Shown here piece by piece: positions 1 through 8,054 of a DNA stretch of 64,000 bases. Source of the DNA: Planotetraspora silvatica (lineage in GTDB: Bacteria; Actinomycetota; Actinomycetes; Streptosporangiales; Streptosporangiaceae); assembly GCF_016863315.1 (NCBI RefSeq), contig NZ_BOOQ01000052.1, forward strand, positions 1-64,000, given 5' to 3'. The notes beneath the pieces were generated by a model. The model saw nothing but the letters and a program-made list of their open reading frames with translations, did no database searches and was not told the origin of the DNA. The number at the start of each line of letters is the position of its first letter. The stretch's first letter is position 1. Position numbers and translations under genes: made by a program.

Positions 1-60
1 GGCCACGCGCGCCGGCACGGGCACGCCGTAGCGGAGCCGGAGCGCGGCCGTCACCGTCAC
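1..60 (-). CDS. N-terminal fragment of a gene running off the left edge
   Basis: A GTG at 60-58 overlaps the TGA stop of the upstream sigma factor gene (GTGA overlap). It opens a frame with no stop to base 1, reading VTVTAALRLRYGVPVPARVA. The overlap and shared strand suggest a third gene in the ECF42/YCII operon. Only 20 codons are visible, so no function can be given; the real start could lie further left. Confidence 0.3.
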   Translation of the reverse strand, partial: MTVTAALRLRYGVPVPARVA

Positions 61-1301
61 GGACCGTCCTCCAGGCGGGCGGCGCGGGAGTGCAGGTAGC
101 GCTGTTGCGGAAGGCCGGCCGTCCGCCGGGCCGCCGCCTCGTAGGCCTCGCGAGCCGCCACACGATCACCGGCCATCTCGAGCAGGTGGGCCCGGACCGC
201 GTGGAGCCGGTGGTCCTCGGCGATCCGCTCGTCGGCCACGAGCTCTCCGAGGAGGTCGAGCCCCGCCTGGGGACCGCGGGCCATCGCCACCGCGACGGCG
301 TGGTTCAACCGAACCATGGGATTGTCGGAGATCCGCATCAGCAGTTCGTAGAGCGCCGTGATCTGCGGCCAGTCGGTCGTCTCGGCGCTCGGCGCCTCGT
401 CGTGGACCGCGGCGATCGCCGCCTGGAGCTGGTACGGGCCCGGCACCCCTCGCGGCAGCGCCGCGGTGACGAGCGCGACGCCCTCGGCGATGTGGCCGGC
501 GTCCCAGAGGCCGCGGTCCTGCTCCGCCATCGGGATCAGCTCGCCGTCCGGGCCCGTGCGCGCGGGGCGGCGTGCGTCGGTGAGCAACATGAGCGCGAGC
601 AGTCCCGCCACCTCGCCGTCGTCCGGCAGCACATGGTGGACCATGCGAGCGAGCCGGATCGCCTCCGCCGACAACTCGCCGCGGTACAGGCTCGGCCCCG
701 ATGTGCTGGCATAACCTTCGTTGAAGATCAGATAGAGCACGTGGAGCACGGCGCCGAGCCGTCCGGCGCGCTCCGCTCCCCGGGGCATGCGGAAGGGGAT
801 GCCGCTGTCCTTGATCCGCTCCTTTGCGCGGCTGATGCGCCGGGTCATGGTGGCCTCGGGCACCAGGAAGGCCCGGGCGATCTCCCTGGTCGTCAGGCCG
901 CCGACCGCACGCAGCGTGAGCGCGATCTGGGACGCCGGCGACAACGCGGGATGACAGCACATGAACAGCAGGATCAGCGTGTCGTCGGTTTCCGGCGGCG
1001 GCTCGTCGGCGGCGGGCGCCGGCCGTTCGCCGGGCGGAGCCCACCGGGCGACGGTGTCCTCGCGGCGCCGGCGAGCCTGCTCCGCCCGCAGCAGGTCGGT
1101 CAGCCTGCGTGAGGCGACCGTGATCAGCCAGCCCAGGGGGTTGTCCGGGACGCCCTCCTCCGGCCACTGCGTGGCGGCCGCGAGGAGCGCCTCCTGCGCC
1201 GCTTCCTCAGCCGCGTCGAAATGCCCGTACCGCCGGACGACCGCGCCGAGGACCTGCGGCGCCAGCCGGCGCAGCAGGTCCTCGATCTCGGTGCCGCGCA
1301 C
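57..1301 (-). CDS. ECF-family RNA polymerase sigma factor, ECF42 type with C-terminal TPR-like domain
   Basis: About 414 aa. The first ~75 residues carry a sigma region 2 (RRYGHFDAAEEAAQEALLAA, then LGWLITVASRRLTDLLRAEQ). Residues ~115-170 carry region 4 (LTLRAVGGLTTREIARAFLV, MTRRISRAKERIKDS). The remaining ~240 residues form the long helical C-terminal extension typical of this ECF group (motifs FNEGYASTSG and YELLMRISDNPMVRLNHAVAVA). The family normally directs core RNA polymerase without an anti-sigma factor and sits beside DGPF/YCII genes, as it does here. The GTG at 1301 was chosen because it starts just before region 2 and lies 8 bases after the YCII stop, suggesting translational coupling. 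The same frame stays open to 1784, but that extension overlaps the YCII gene out of frame and reads as noise. Confidence 0.9.
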   Translation of the reverse strand: MRGTEIEDLLRRLAPQVLGAVVRRYGHFDAAEEAAQEALLAAATQWPEEGVPDNPLGWLITVASRRLTDLLRAEQARRRREDTVARWAPPGERPAPAADEPPPETDDTLILLFMCCHPALSPASQIALTLRAVGGLTTREIARAFLVPEATMTRRISRAKERIKDSGIPFRMPRGAERAGRLGAVLHVLYLIFNEGYASTSGPSLYRGELSAEAIRLARMVHHVLPDDGEVAGLLALMLLTDARRPARTGPDGELIPMAEQDRGLWDAGHIAEGVALVTAALPRGVPGPYQLQAAIAAVHDEAPSAETTDWPQITALYELLMRISDNPMVRLNHAVAVAMARGPQAGLDLLGELVADERIAEDHRLHAVRAHLLEMAGDRVAAREAYEAAARRTAGLPQQRYLHSRAARLEDGP

Positions 1302-1309
1302 GGAGGCGA

Positions 1310-1726
1310 TCAGTACTCCAGTTCCACCCGGGATTCCGCGATCGGCCGGATGTCCGCGTAGGCCCTCGCGGCGACCTGCTCCGGGGCGGGGCACTCGCCC
1401 AGCCGGGCGGCGATCTCGGTGGCCCGGTCGAAGCTCTCGCACTCCACGATCCAGTAACCGGCGAGGACCTCCTGGGTCTCCGCGTACGGACCGTCCGTCA
1501 CGACCGGAGCGCCGTTCGCCGACCCGAGTCTCCTCGTGTGGACCGGAGCCGCCAGCGCCCGCGTCTCCACGAGTTCCCCGGACTCCTCGAGGTCCTTGTT
1601 GAAGGCCTCCATGAAGGCGCCCATGGCCGCGAAGTCCTCCGCGGACCAGGCCGGCGTGCCCGCCGCCTTGCCCGCCATGTTGTCGTAGTCCTGCTGGGAG
1701 GCATAGCTCAAGATCATGTACTTCAC
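1310..1726 (-). CDS. YCII/DGPF-domain protein
   Basis: 138 aa, a single YCII-related domain. It starts KYMILSYASQQDYDNMAG and carries the DGPY signature (VTDGPYAETQEVLAGYWIVE) at about residues 77-97. Such proteins resemble small ferredoxin-fold enzymes, but the reaction is unknown. They are the standard genomic partner of ECF42 sigma factors and are thought to be their targets or signal partners. The GTG start at 1726 is preceded by AAGGGAG five bases upstream. It is the first gene of an operon with the sigma factor 8 bases downstream. Confidence 0.88.
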   Translation of the reverse strand: MKYMILSYASQQDYDNMAGKAAGTPAWSAEDFAAMGAFMEAFNKDLEESGELVETRALAAPVHTRRLGSANGAPVVTDGPYAETQEVLAGYWIVECESFDRATEIAARLGECPAPEQVAARAYADIRPIAESRVELEY

Positions 1727-1956
1727 GGTCTCTCCCTTCTTCCGGCACCTCTGCTGTGCCGTACGTCAGAGACGTCGGAGCCACCTGACCATCCCGGACA
1801 CCGGATCACGGGAGATTTCCGAGTTTCCGCGGAACGTGCTCCCCGAAAGCCGGTCCCGGTCCCCCAAGCACGATCCTGCCCTCGTTTTCCGGAAGGCGGG
1901 ACCGGAAGCGACGGCTCATGGAAGGCGCCGCGGACCGGCCTGCCTCGACGGAGGCT

Positions 1957-2424
1957 TCACTCCCCGCTCAGCTCGCGCTTGCGGCGCAGCAGCGTGGCAC
2001 GACGGGCATGAGCGCGTACGGCGAGTACCACGGTCGCCGCGACCAGGACGCCCCCGGTCGCCAGCGGAAGGATCGGTCCGGTGCCCCGCTGGACGGCGAT
2101 CGTCGTCACGACCGCGGTCGTCACGGACGAAGCGGTCAGGGCGAGCCACGCGGCGATCACCCGATCGGTGGCGAACAACGGCGCCCGGTGCGTCATCACC
2201 CACCCCCCGTAGCAGGCCCAGGCCAGGCAGAACACCGTGAGCAGGGCGAAGGCGAGGCGGGTTCCGCCGGGGAGCGGTCCCGGCTCGGTGATCCACAGCG
2301 CCCCCACGAAGACCGCCCCGGCCAGGCCCGCCGTCAGCGCCACCGCGGCGCGGATCCGCGCCCATGGCGACAACGGCAGCCGCCCGATCATCTGCTCCGC
2401 CGACACGCGCGGCTCGTCGTTCAT
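1957..2424 (-). CDS. Four-helix membrane protein, putative partner of the ECF sigma factor
   Basis: 155 aa with four predicted transmembrane segments, at roughly residues 26-47, 57-79, 88-110 and 117-139. A short charged N-terminus and a basic C-terminal tail (RAHARRATLLRRKRELSGE) flank them. Its ATG overlaps the stop of the upstream ECF sigma gene by four bases (ATGA), so the two are translationally coupled. The position is that of an anti-sigma factor, but I see no zinc-binding HxxxCxxC motif. It may be a membrane-bound regulator of another type or a co-expressed membrane protein. Function unknown. Confidence 0.75.
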   Translation of the reverse strand: MNDEPRVSAEQMIGRLPLSPWARIRAAVALTAGLAGAVFVGALWITEPGPLPGGTRLAFALLTVFCLAWACYGGWVMTHRAPLFATDRVIAAWLALTASSVTTAVVTTIAVQRGTGPILPLATGGVLVAATVVLAVRAHARRATLLRRKRELSGE

Positions 2425-2942
2425 GGCTGGAATCCCCTCTCCGTCAGGTGGTCACGTAACAGGCGGCGGGCCCTGCTGAGCCGGGACTTGACCGTTCCGG
2501 GCGGAATCCGGCAGATCTGCGCGCAGTCCTCCAGGGACAGGTCCTCCAGGTAGAACAGCACGAGGATCTCTCGCTCGAGCACCGGCAGGCCGGACAGCGC
2601 GGTGACGAGCGCGGCGCGGTCCGTCGCCGCCTCGACCGGGTCGTCCATGACCGGCTCGCCGTCCGGGATCCGCTCGGCCTCGCCGTACTCCTCCCGCAGG
2701 CGGTCGATCACCGCACGGCGGGCGATGGTGAAAAGCCAGGGCGCGAACCGGCCGGGCTCGCGCAGCCGGGGCAGTCCCCTGACCACGGCCAGCCAGACCT
2801 CCTGGGTCACGTCGTCGGCCCGCGCGGCGTCCAGCATCCGCCGCACGTACGTCCACACCGGCACGTGCCAGACGCGCACCAACTCGGCGAGCGCGGCACG
2901 CTCCCCGAGTTGGGCACGCACCACCAGTAACTCTTCGGTCAT
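2421..2942 (-). CDS. ECF-family RNA polymerase sigma factor
   Basis: 173 aa, normal ECF length. Region 2 spans about residues 18-85 (DDVTQEVWLAVVRGLPRLRE, FAPWLFTIARRAVIDRLREE). Region 4 spans about 115-165 (LPVLEREILVLFYLEDLSLE, then CAQICRIPPGTVKSRLSRAR). Such factors redirect RNA polymerase to stress-response promoters. It is the first gene of a two-gene operon with the membrane protein that follows (4-base overlap). The 170 bases upstream, shared with the divergent gene at 3118, must hold its promoter, but I could not identify a convincing -35/-10 pair. Confidence 0.9.
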   Translation of the reverse strand: MTEELLVVRAQLGERAALAELVRVWHVPVWTYVRRMLDAARADDVTQEVWLAVVRGLPRLREPGRFAPWLFTIARRAVIDRLREEYGEAERIPDGEPVMDDPVEAATDRAALVTALSGLPVLEREILVLFYLEDLSLEDCAQICRIPPGTVKSRLSRARRLLRDHLTERGFQP

Positions 2943-3117
2943 ATCGTCCTCCCGTCACCCAGCACAGTCGGACGAGACGGCCTCCAGGTTCACGCGTCCT
3001 CGTGGGCTCCTCATCCCGGACAGGTTGGACACCTGGTGCGCCCGGGTCAAGAATGCTCGGCGTCACGGCGTTCGAGGTTTCTGAAGTTCGAGTCCGGAAC
3101 AAAGGGATGTGCGGCGT

Positions 3118-3858
3118 ATGGCCACCGAGATCCATCCGTACGCGGGGGCGGCCGTCGCGGCCCCGTACGCGCTGGACTACTACCTGGTGCTCCCGGACAG
3201 GCCGTCCGATGAGACGCCCGCGGACGGAATCGTCGTCGAGGAGTTCGTCCTCGCCGACGACCACACGGCGATCGGCCTGGACAGTGCCGGGTGGATCGCG
3301 GCCGACGGCGACTGGTGGAGCTCGGCGGCCTTCGCCCGCGGGATGCGCCGGGACCCGGAACTGCGGCGCCGCGTCGTCGCGGTCCCCCGGCGTGACGCCG
3401 AGGTCGTCTACCGGCGGCTCGGCGGAGGCGAACTGCCCGGCGAGGCGGCGTTGCGATCCCGCTTCCACGACCGTGAGCCGCTGGGCGAACCTCCCCTGAT
3501 TCTCAACTCCCCCGAGGTTCCCGACGGGTTCCACGACAAGCGGGTCTACCGCGTCCTTTTCGCCGGCCGGCTGGGCCGGGACCAGCTGGCGCACCTGCGG
3601 GCGATCTGGCGGATGACGCTCTCGGACGACTTCGAGGATCCGCGGACGCGTGTGGCCGGCACGGCTTCGCTGAACGTGGCCGACGACTTGTTCAGCTGGG
3701 ATCTCCGCCGGATCGGCCCCGGTGCGGCCTGGTCGCTCGACCTGACGGCCTGCCTGGCCGGGCGATCCGGCGACGCCGTACGGCCGCTGCTGCGGGAGCT
3801 GACGACGGTGATGCGCCACGAAGGGCTGATCCCGGTGACGATCGAGCGTTTCTCCTGA
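3118..3858 (+). CDS. Hypothetical protein
   Basis: 246 aa from ATG 3118. An in-frame GTG at 3109 is possible but lies only 2 bases after the AAAGGG ribosome site, whereas 3118 lies 11 bases after it. There is no signal peptide, membrane helix or domain I can name. Notable stretches are LDYYLVLPDRPSDE, GWIAADGDWWSSAAFARGMR and SLDLTACLAGRSGDAVRPLL. It is divergent from the ECF sigma operon and convergent with the nuclease-toxin gene, whose stop is 22 bases away. It could be an immunity protein for that toxin, but immunity genes usually lie downstream on the same strand, so this is only a possibility. Confidence 0.7.
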   Translation: MATEIHPYAGAAVAAPYALDYYLVLPDRPSDETPADGIVVEEFVLADDHTAIGLDSAGWIAADGDWWSSAAFARGMRRDPELRRRVVAVPRRDAEVVYRRLGGGELPGEAALRSRFHDREPLGEPPLILNSPEVPDGFHDKRVYRVLFAGRLGRDQLAHLRAIWRMTLSDDFEDPRTRVAGTASLNVADDLFSWDLRRIGPGAAWSLDLTACLAGRSGDAVRPLLRELTTVMRHEGLIPVTIERFS

Positions 3859-3867
3859 TCCGGGGCG

Positions 3868-3902
3868 GGTCCCCGCGCCCTCAGTAGGGGAGCGCGGGGA
3901 TC
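3868..3902. terminator. Bidirectional terminator hairpin between convergent genes
   Basis: GGTCCCCGCGC (3868-3878) pairs with GCGCGGGGATC (3892-3902) around a 13-base loop, an 11-bp stem with one G-T pair. It separates the hypothetical gene ending at 3858 from the toxin gene ending at 3881 and includes the last codons of the toxin. Confidence 0.6.
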
Positions 3903-6346
3903 GAGAAACCACCCGCGTGCTGCGCGGCCCGGTGAATGGGCCGCGGCACGAGGAGGAGGACGTTGTCACCCTCGACGTGATGCCATGTCAGCGGATCGGC
4001 GGGGTTGGTGCGGAACGCCACGGCCCTGGCCACGTCCGGATCCCCGTTGGCCAGCAGCCAGCCGCGCGATCGCGCCAGAGCCCTGTCGGCGAGCCGTTCA
4101 TGCAGATTGCGGTCGGGGATCGCGTACTGGTCGCGCGGGATGAGGGCCCGTTCCTCAGCGAATTGCGAAAAATCTGGATATCCGTTCCGGTACGGGATCG
4201 GGCGGTACCGGGCACGGATCAGAGCCACCGGGTCGTTCGGCGTGAAATCGGATTTGCCGGGCACCCCGCTCCACTCCCCCTGACGTGCCTTGCGGGGAGC
4301 GGAGAACGAGTCGATGTGCCCGTCCCCGGTCTCGCCGAAGATGAAGCACAGCGGGTCGCTGGAGAAGCGGCACCAGCGCCCGTTCTCCCGCTGCTTGCGC
4401 CAGACGTGGCCGTTCTCCAGGATCACCTCTTCGGAGTACACCTCACCCTGGATCGCCCGGCGAGCCGGGGACGACTGCGCGAGCTGGAACTCGTGCCGGA
4501 GCAGGTCGGGTTGCTGGGCCAGCCGGTCGCTGGAGAGCCCGGCCGTCGCCTTGAGCGTCCCCGGGTCGGCGACCTGGGGCGCCATCGCGTCGATCTCGGC
4601 CTTCACCCGGTTGGTGATCGACTCGCCGGCCGCCGGGGTCAGCTCCCGGATCTTGACGACCTCCTCGGCCAGGCCGACCGTGTTGCGGGCCGCCCTGGCC
4701 GCCTGGATCGAGCCCTTCAGCGTGACGAAGGCCGCCTTCAGCGCGGAGACTTCGGCGATCGCGCCGACCAGGGTCACCGCCAGCCAGAGGAACGACGGAT
4801 CGTCACCCGCGATCGAATCGGCGCGGTCGAGCGAGGTCTCCTGAGTCGCCTTCTTGAATCGGTAGTCCATCAACTCCTGGTATGCCGTCGCGATCGTCAA
4901 CGCCGTGGTCCCGGCCTGAGCCGCGGTGGCCAGGCCGGCCAGGAGGGCCGTGCCCGCCAATCCCGCCGGAGCGGCCGCCGCGCCGGCCGTCAGGATGCCC
5001 GCCGCCACCGCGAAGCCGACCGTGATCGCCGCGAGCAGCCGTTGCCGTTCCGCGGCCTCCTCGTGCACCTGGCTCACCCGGTGCCTGACCCATTTCTCCT
5101 CGAACGGCTTGGCCTGCTTGCCCTTCAGCGTCAGATCGACGACCTTCGGGAGCTCCCACGCCTTCTCCTTGTCGTTCAAGGAGCGGGAGGCGGTGAGGTT
5201 GTCGCCGATCCGGCTGTCGATCTCGGTGACGACGTTCTTCTTGAGCCGGCGGTCGGCCAGGATCCCCCAGGTCGGCAGGTCCTCCAGCCGGCTCGCCGCC
5301 TTCCCGTCCTCGTTGTCGGTGTACATCGCCAGGGCCGGGAACGTCGCCTCATGTGTCGTGCGCAGCTTCGCGTAGGACTGCTCCTCCTGGTACCACGCCT
5401 CGTTCGTCGTCCCCGCTGCCTCCCGCAGGGCGGGGTCGGGGAAGTAGGGGACGATCGGGGCCGGTGCGAAGGAGCCGGGGTGGGCCGGCGTCTGGAGTTG
5501 TCTCCGCATCACGCCGAAGGCGTCCTTGGCCTTCGTGGCGGCCGCGTCCGCTGAGCGGCGCCTGACGGCGAGCGCCTTCGCGGCGGCGCGCAGCCCGTCC
5601 ACGTCGGGCTCCTCGACGGGCCAGCCCTCCCCGGTGTACTTGTCCCTCTCCTTGTTGAGCGCGTCCCGGCTCCTGGTGAGGACGATCTGCGCTCCGGCGG
5701 CCGCCTCGTCGCGGAAGCTCTCGACGTAGGTGTTCCGCTCCTTCTGGAACTTCTGCAGCACGGGCTCGAAGGCGGCCTGCACCTGGTCGATCAGCGCGGG
5801 ATCCGTCCCCTTCAACTGCAGGCGGAGGCGGTCCTCCATCCCCATCCGGAGGAAGGCGTACGCGAACGACTCCGCGGCCTCGGCGCCCTTCTCGACCACC
5901 AGGATCTCCAGGGCGGTGCGCAATTGAGCGGGATCGCTGGCGAAGAAGCGTCCCTGGAAGGAGACCCCCGCCTGGACCGCCGCCGGCGGCGCCCGCTGGA
6001 CGGTCGGCTGCCCCGGCTGATGCCGGTCGTCCATCACGCGCTGGACGGGAGGCTCCTCGGTGAGGCCGGGATCGTGAGTCGGCATGCCCTGCGCGGCCTG
6101 CTTGTCCTCCGCGGGGCAGTCGCACCCGGGGTCCTTCGGCGCGCACCGCTGTACGGCCGCCGCCATCACCCCGGGACGCCCCGGTGCGGCCGCGGCACCG
6201 CTCCGCTGCTGTACGGCGGAGGTGACCGCGCTGTTGCCCGCGGAGCGCTGGACTCGCAGCAGCGTGTCCACACCGCGCGGCATCCCCTGACGCGAGGCGG
6301 TCCTGTCCGGTGAAGCGCGCCGAACCTGCTGCTCACGTTCAAACAC
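3881..6346 (-). CDS. Polymorphic-toxin-like protein with C-terminal WHH/HNH-type nuclease domain
   Basis: 821 aa from a GTG at 6346, with GGAG five bases upstream. Residues ~25-45 carry LLRVQRSAGNSAVTSAVQQR, a motif I associate with the N-termini of actinobacterial proteins in contractile-injection (DUF4157/eCIS-core) contexts. Residues 50-130 are low-complexity with repeated VQR. Residues ~150-420 are helical and charged. Residues 440-495 are an Ala/Gly-rich hydrophobic stretch. Residues ~640-821 resemble colicin-like DNase/tRNase toxin domains: TWHHVEGDNVLLLVPRPIH with H789, H790, H805 and H810, then a GG motif near the end. By family analogy it cuts nucleic acid in a target cell. There is no classical signal peptide, no same-strand immunity gene and no secretion locus in the window. 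The nuclease call is firm at motif level; the delivery route is inferred. Confidence 0.75.
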   Translation of the reverse strand: MFEREQQVRRASPDRTASRQGMPRGVDTLLRVQRSAGNSAVTSAVQQRSGAAAAPGRPGVMAAAVQRCAPKDPGCDCPAEDKQAAQGMPTHDPGLTEEPPVQRVMDDRHQPGQPTVQRAPPAAVQAGVSFQGRFFASDPAQLRTALEILVVEKGAEAAESFAYAFLRMGMEDRLRLQLKGTDPALIDQVQAAFEPVLQKFQKERNTYVESFRDEAAAGAQIVLTRSRDALNKERDKYTGEGWPVEEPDVDGLRAAAKALAVRRRSADAAATKAKDAFGVMRRQLQTPAHPGSFAPAPIVPYFPDPALREAAGTTNEAWYQEEQSYAKLRTTHEATFPALAMYTDNEDGKAASRLEDLPTWGILADRRLKKNVVTEIDSRIGDNLTASRSLNDKEKAWELPKVVDLTLKGKQAKPFEEKWVRHRVSQVHEEAAERQRLLAAITVGFAVAAGILTAGAAAAPAGLAGTALLAGLATAAQAGTTALTIATAYQELMDYRFKKATQETSLDRADSIAGDDPSFLWLAVTLVGAIAEVSALKAAFVTLKGSIQAARAARNTVGLAEEVVKIRELTPAAGESITNRVKAEIDAMAPQVADPGTLKATAGLSSDRLAQQPDLLRHEFQLAQSSPARRAIQGEVYSEEVILENGHVWRKQRENGRWCRFSSDPLCFIFGETGDGHIDSFSAPRKARQGEWSGVPGKSDFTPNDPVALIRARYRPIPYRNGYPDFSQFAEERALIPRDQYAIPDRNLHERLADRALARSRGWLLANGDPDVARAVAFRTNPADPLTWHHVEGDNVLLLVPRPIHRAAQHAGGFSIPALPY

Positions 6347-6510
6347 ATCTGCTCCAGACGCTCGCTCCCCTCACCCTCGCCCATCCGTCCGCTCCGCCGT
6401 ACGGAAGGAAGGGCGGCCTCAGGGGCACGATCGGCTGCCCGAAGGGGCGGCCGGCGCGGCGACCGCGGACCCCGGCAGGGGTCTCACGGTCGCCGTGGTC
6501 GAGAGGTCCG

Positions 6511-7860
6511 CTACCGCACCAGGCCGACGCCGGTGAACGAGCGGTCGTACTCGGTGAACGACTGGTTGTTGTACGGCCCGTAGATCCACGTGCGCACGGA
6601 GTCGGCCTTGGTGTCGATCTCCACGAGGCGTACCGGGTTGGTGGTGTTGGAGTGGAACGTCTGGAGGAACGAGTAGATCTTGTTCCCGTGGACGCCGGTG
6701 TCCACCCGGTTGCCCGCGACGCCCACGTGACCGGAGAAGACGAACTTGATGTTCGCGTACTGCTTGATCAGGTTGTCGTACAGGTACTGCGGGCTGTTGG
6801 CTCCGTAGGAACCGCTCTGCTCGATGTTGGCGTCGGCGTCGATGTAGTCGTGCGTGACGACCACGACGTTGTGGTGCGGGTTGGCGGCGACGACGCTCTT
6901 GGCCCAGTTGACCACCTCGGTCCGCGGCCACAACTCGAGGGTCATCACCAGCCACTGCACGCCGCCGGCGTCGTAGGTCGAGTAGGAGTTGTCGACCTTG
7001 CCCGCCTCGAACTGTCCCTTCACGGCGCCGTACTGCGCGGCGGTGAAGTACTGGTTGAAGACGCTCGTGTCCCGGACGAGTTCCCGCGTGTGCGCGGGAT
7101 CACGGGCCGACCCTCCGACTCCGGTCGCCTGCGTGTCGTGATTGCCGATCGCCAGCGAGTAGGGGATCTTCGCCGTTTCGAGCGACCGCATCGCGTTCCG
7201 GGCGATCACGTACTGCGAGTGATCGGGGGTGTCCCAGTTGACGACGTCGCCGGAATGCGACACGAACCGCAGGTCCAGCGCCGACTTGTTGGCGACCAGC
7301 CAGTCGGTGCGGTTCTTGAAGCGGGTGTCGCTCGCGTTCAGCACCTCCTGCTGGGTGTCGGGCATGACGGCGAAGGTGAACTTGGTGTCCGTGGTCGCGG
7401 TCTCCATCCGGGCGTAGGCCAGGTGGACGTTTCGGTCGCATGTCGTCGTCTGCACGTCGTTGACGAGCTGGATCTTGATGGTGTGCGTGCCCGCGCCGAG
7501 CGCCGGCCCCACCCCGTAGGTGCCGTAACTCGTGGCGCTGACGATCGTGGTGTCGCCGAGGAGCGTGCCGTCCGCCGTCACCCGGACGGTCGGCCAGCCC
7601 TGGCAGTTGTCGCCGATCGCACCGATCTGCACCCGGCCGGAGCCGTCGATCGTCGTGGTGGCGTAGCTGGAGTTGCTCCACAACGAGGCCTGGGTGCCCG
7701 ACGCGGGCACCGGGGTGCCCTTCGCCGGAGTGATCGTCCCGTCCACCACACTGAACTGCGAGGCCGGCGCGGCGCTCGCGGTGCCGGAGAGGCCTACGGC
7801 CGCCACCACCGCTCCCGCGATCGCCGCGATGACCGCGGATCTCGTTCTCCTGAAGCGCAT
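6511..7860 (-). CDS. Secreted metallophosphoesterase
   Basis: 449 aa with a Sec signal peptide (RFRRTRSAVIAAIAGAVVAA, cleavage after TASA near residue 30). Residues ~35-155 look like a carbohydrate-binding-type beta domain (LWSNSSYATTTIDGSGRVQI). Residues ~160-440 are a calcineurin-like phosphoesterase with the metal motifs in order: PDTQQEV, SGDVVNW, AIGNHD, VVVTHDY and SGHVG. It is expected to hydrolyse phosphoesters outside the cell with a two-metal centre; the substrate is unknown. ATG 7860 has GGAGG nine bases upstream. It is a single-gene unit. Confidence 0.9.
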   Translation of the reverse strand: MRFRRTRSAVIAAIAGAVVAAVGLSGTASAAPASQFSVVDGTITPAKGTPVPASGTQASLWSNSSYATTTIDGSGRVQIGAIGDNCQGWPTVRVTADGTLLGDTTIVSATSYGTYGVGPALGAGTHTIKIQLVNDVQTTTCDRNVHLAYARMETATTDTKFTFAVMPDTQQEVLNASDTRFKNRTDWLVANKSALDLRFVSHSGDVVNWDTPDHSQYVIARNAMRSLETAKIPYSLAIGNHDTQATGVGGSARDPAHTRELVRDTSVFNQYFTAAQYGAVKGQFEAGKVDNSYSTYDAGGVQWLVMTLELWPRTEVVNWAKSVVAANPHHNVVVVTHDYIDADANIEQSGSYGANSPQYLYDNLIKQYANIKFVFSGHVGVAGNRVDTGVHGNKIYSFLQTFHSNTTNPVRLVEIDTKADSVRTWIYGPYNNQSFTEYDRSFTGVGLVR

Positions 7861-8054
7861 CGTCGAATTCCTCCATGCACGTCATCCGCTGCTTGGGCAC
7901 CTGGATGCTAAGCAAGATCAGGTACGGCACATGAAAGACCCGAAACACATTGGAGATACGCCGGCTGTACTTCACATTTCGCCCCTCAAATGGTTCGGCC
8001 CACATGTCAGAACCGTTCCCTGGGAGCCGATCGGCGGTGGAGCACCACGATCGG

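Noticed and set aside
1850-1905. Inverted repeat CCGGTCCCG...CGGGACCGG as a terminator
   Set aside because: The 38-base loop is too long for a convincing terminator, and nearby GC-rich sequence makes such matches common.
2452-3969. 505-aa minus-strand open frame
   Set aside because: It runs antisense to the hypothetical gene and then out of frame through the ECF sigma factor gene.
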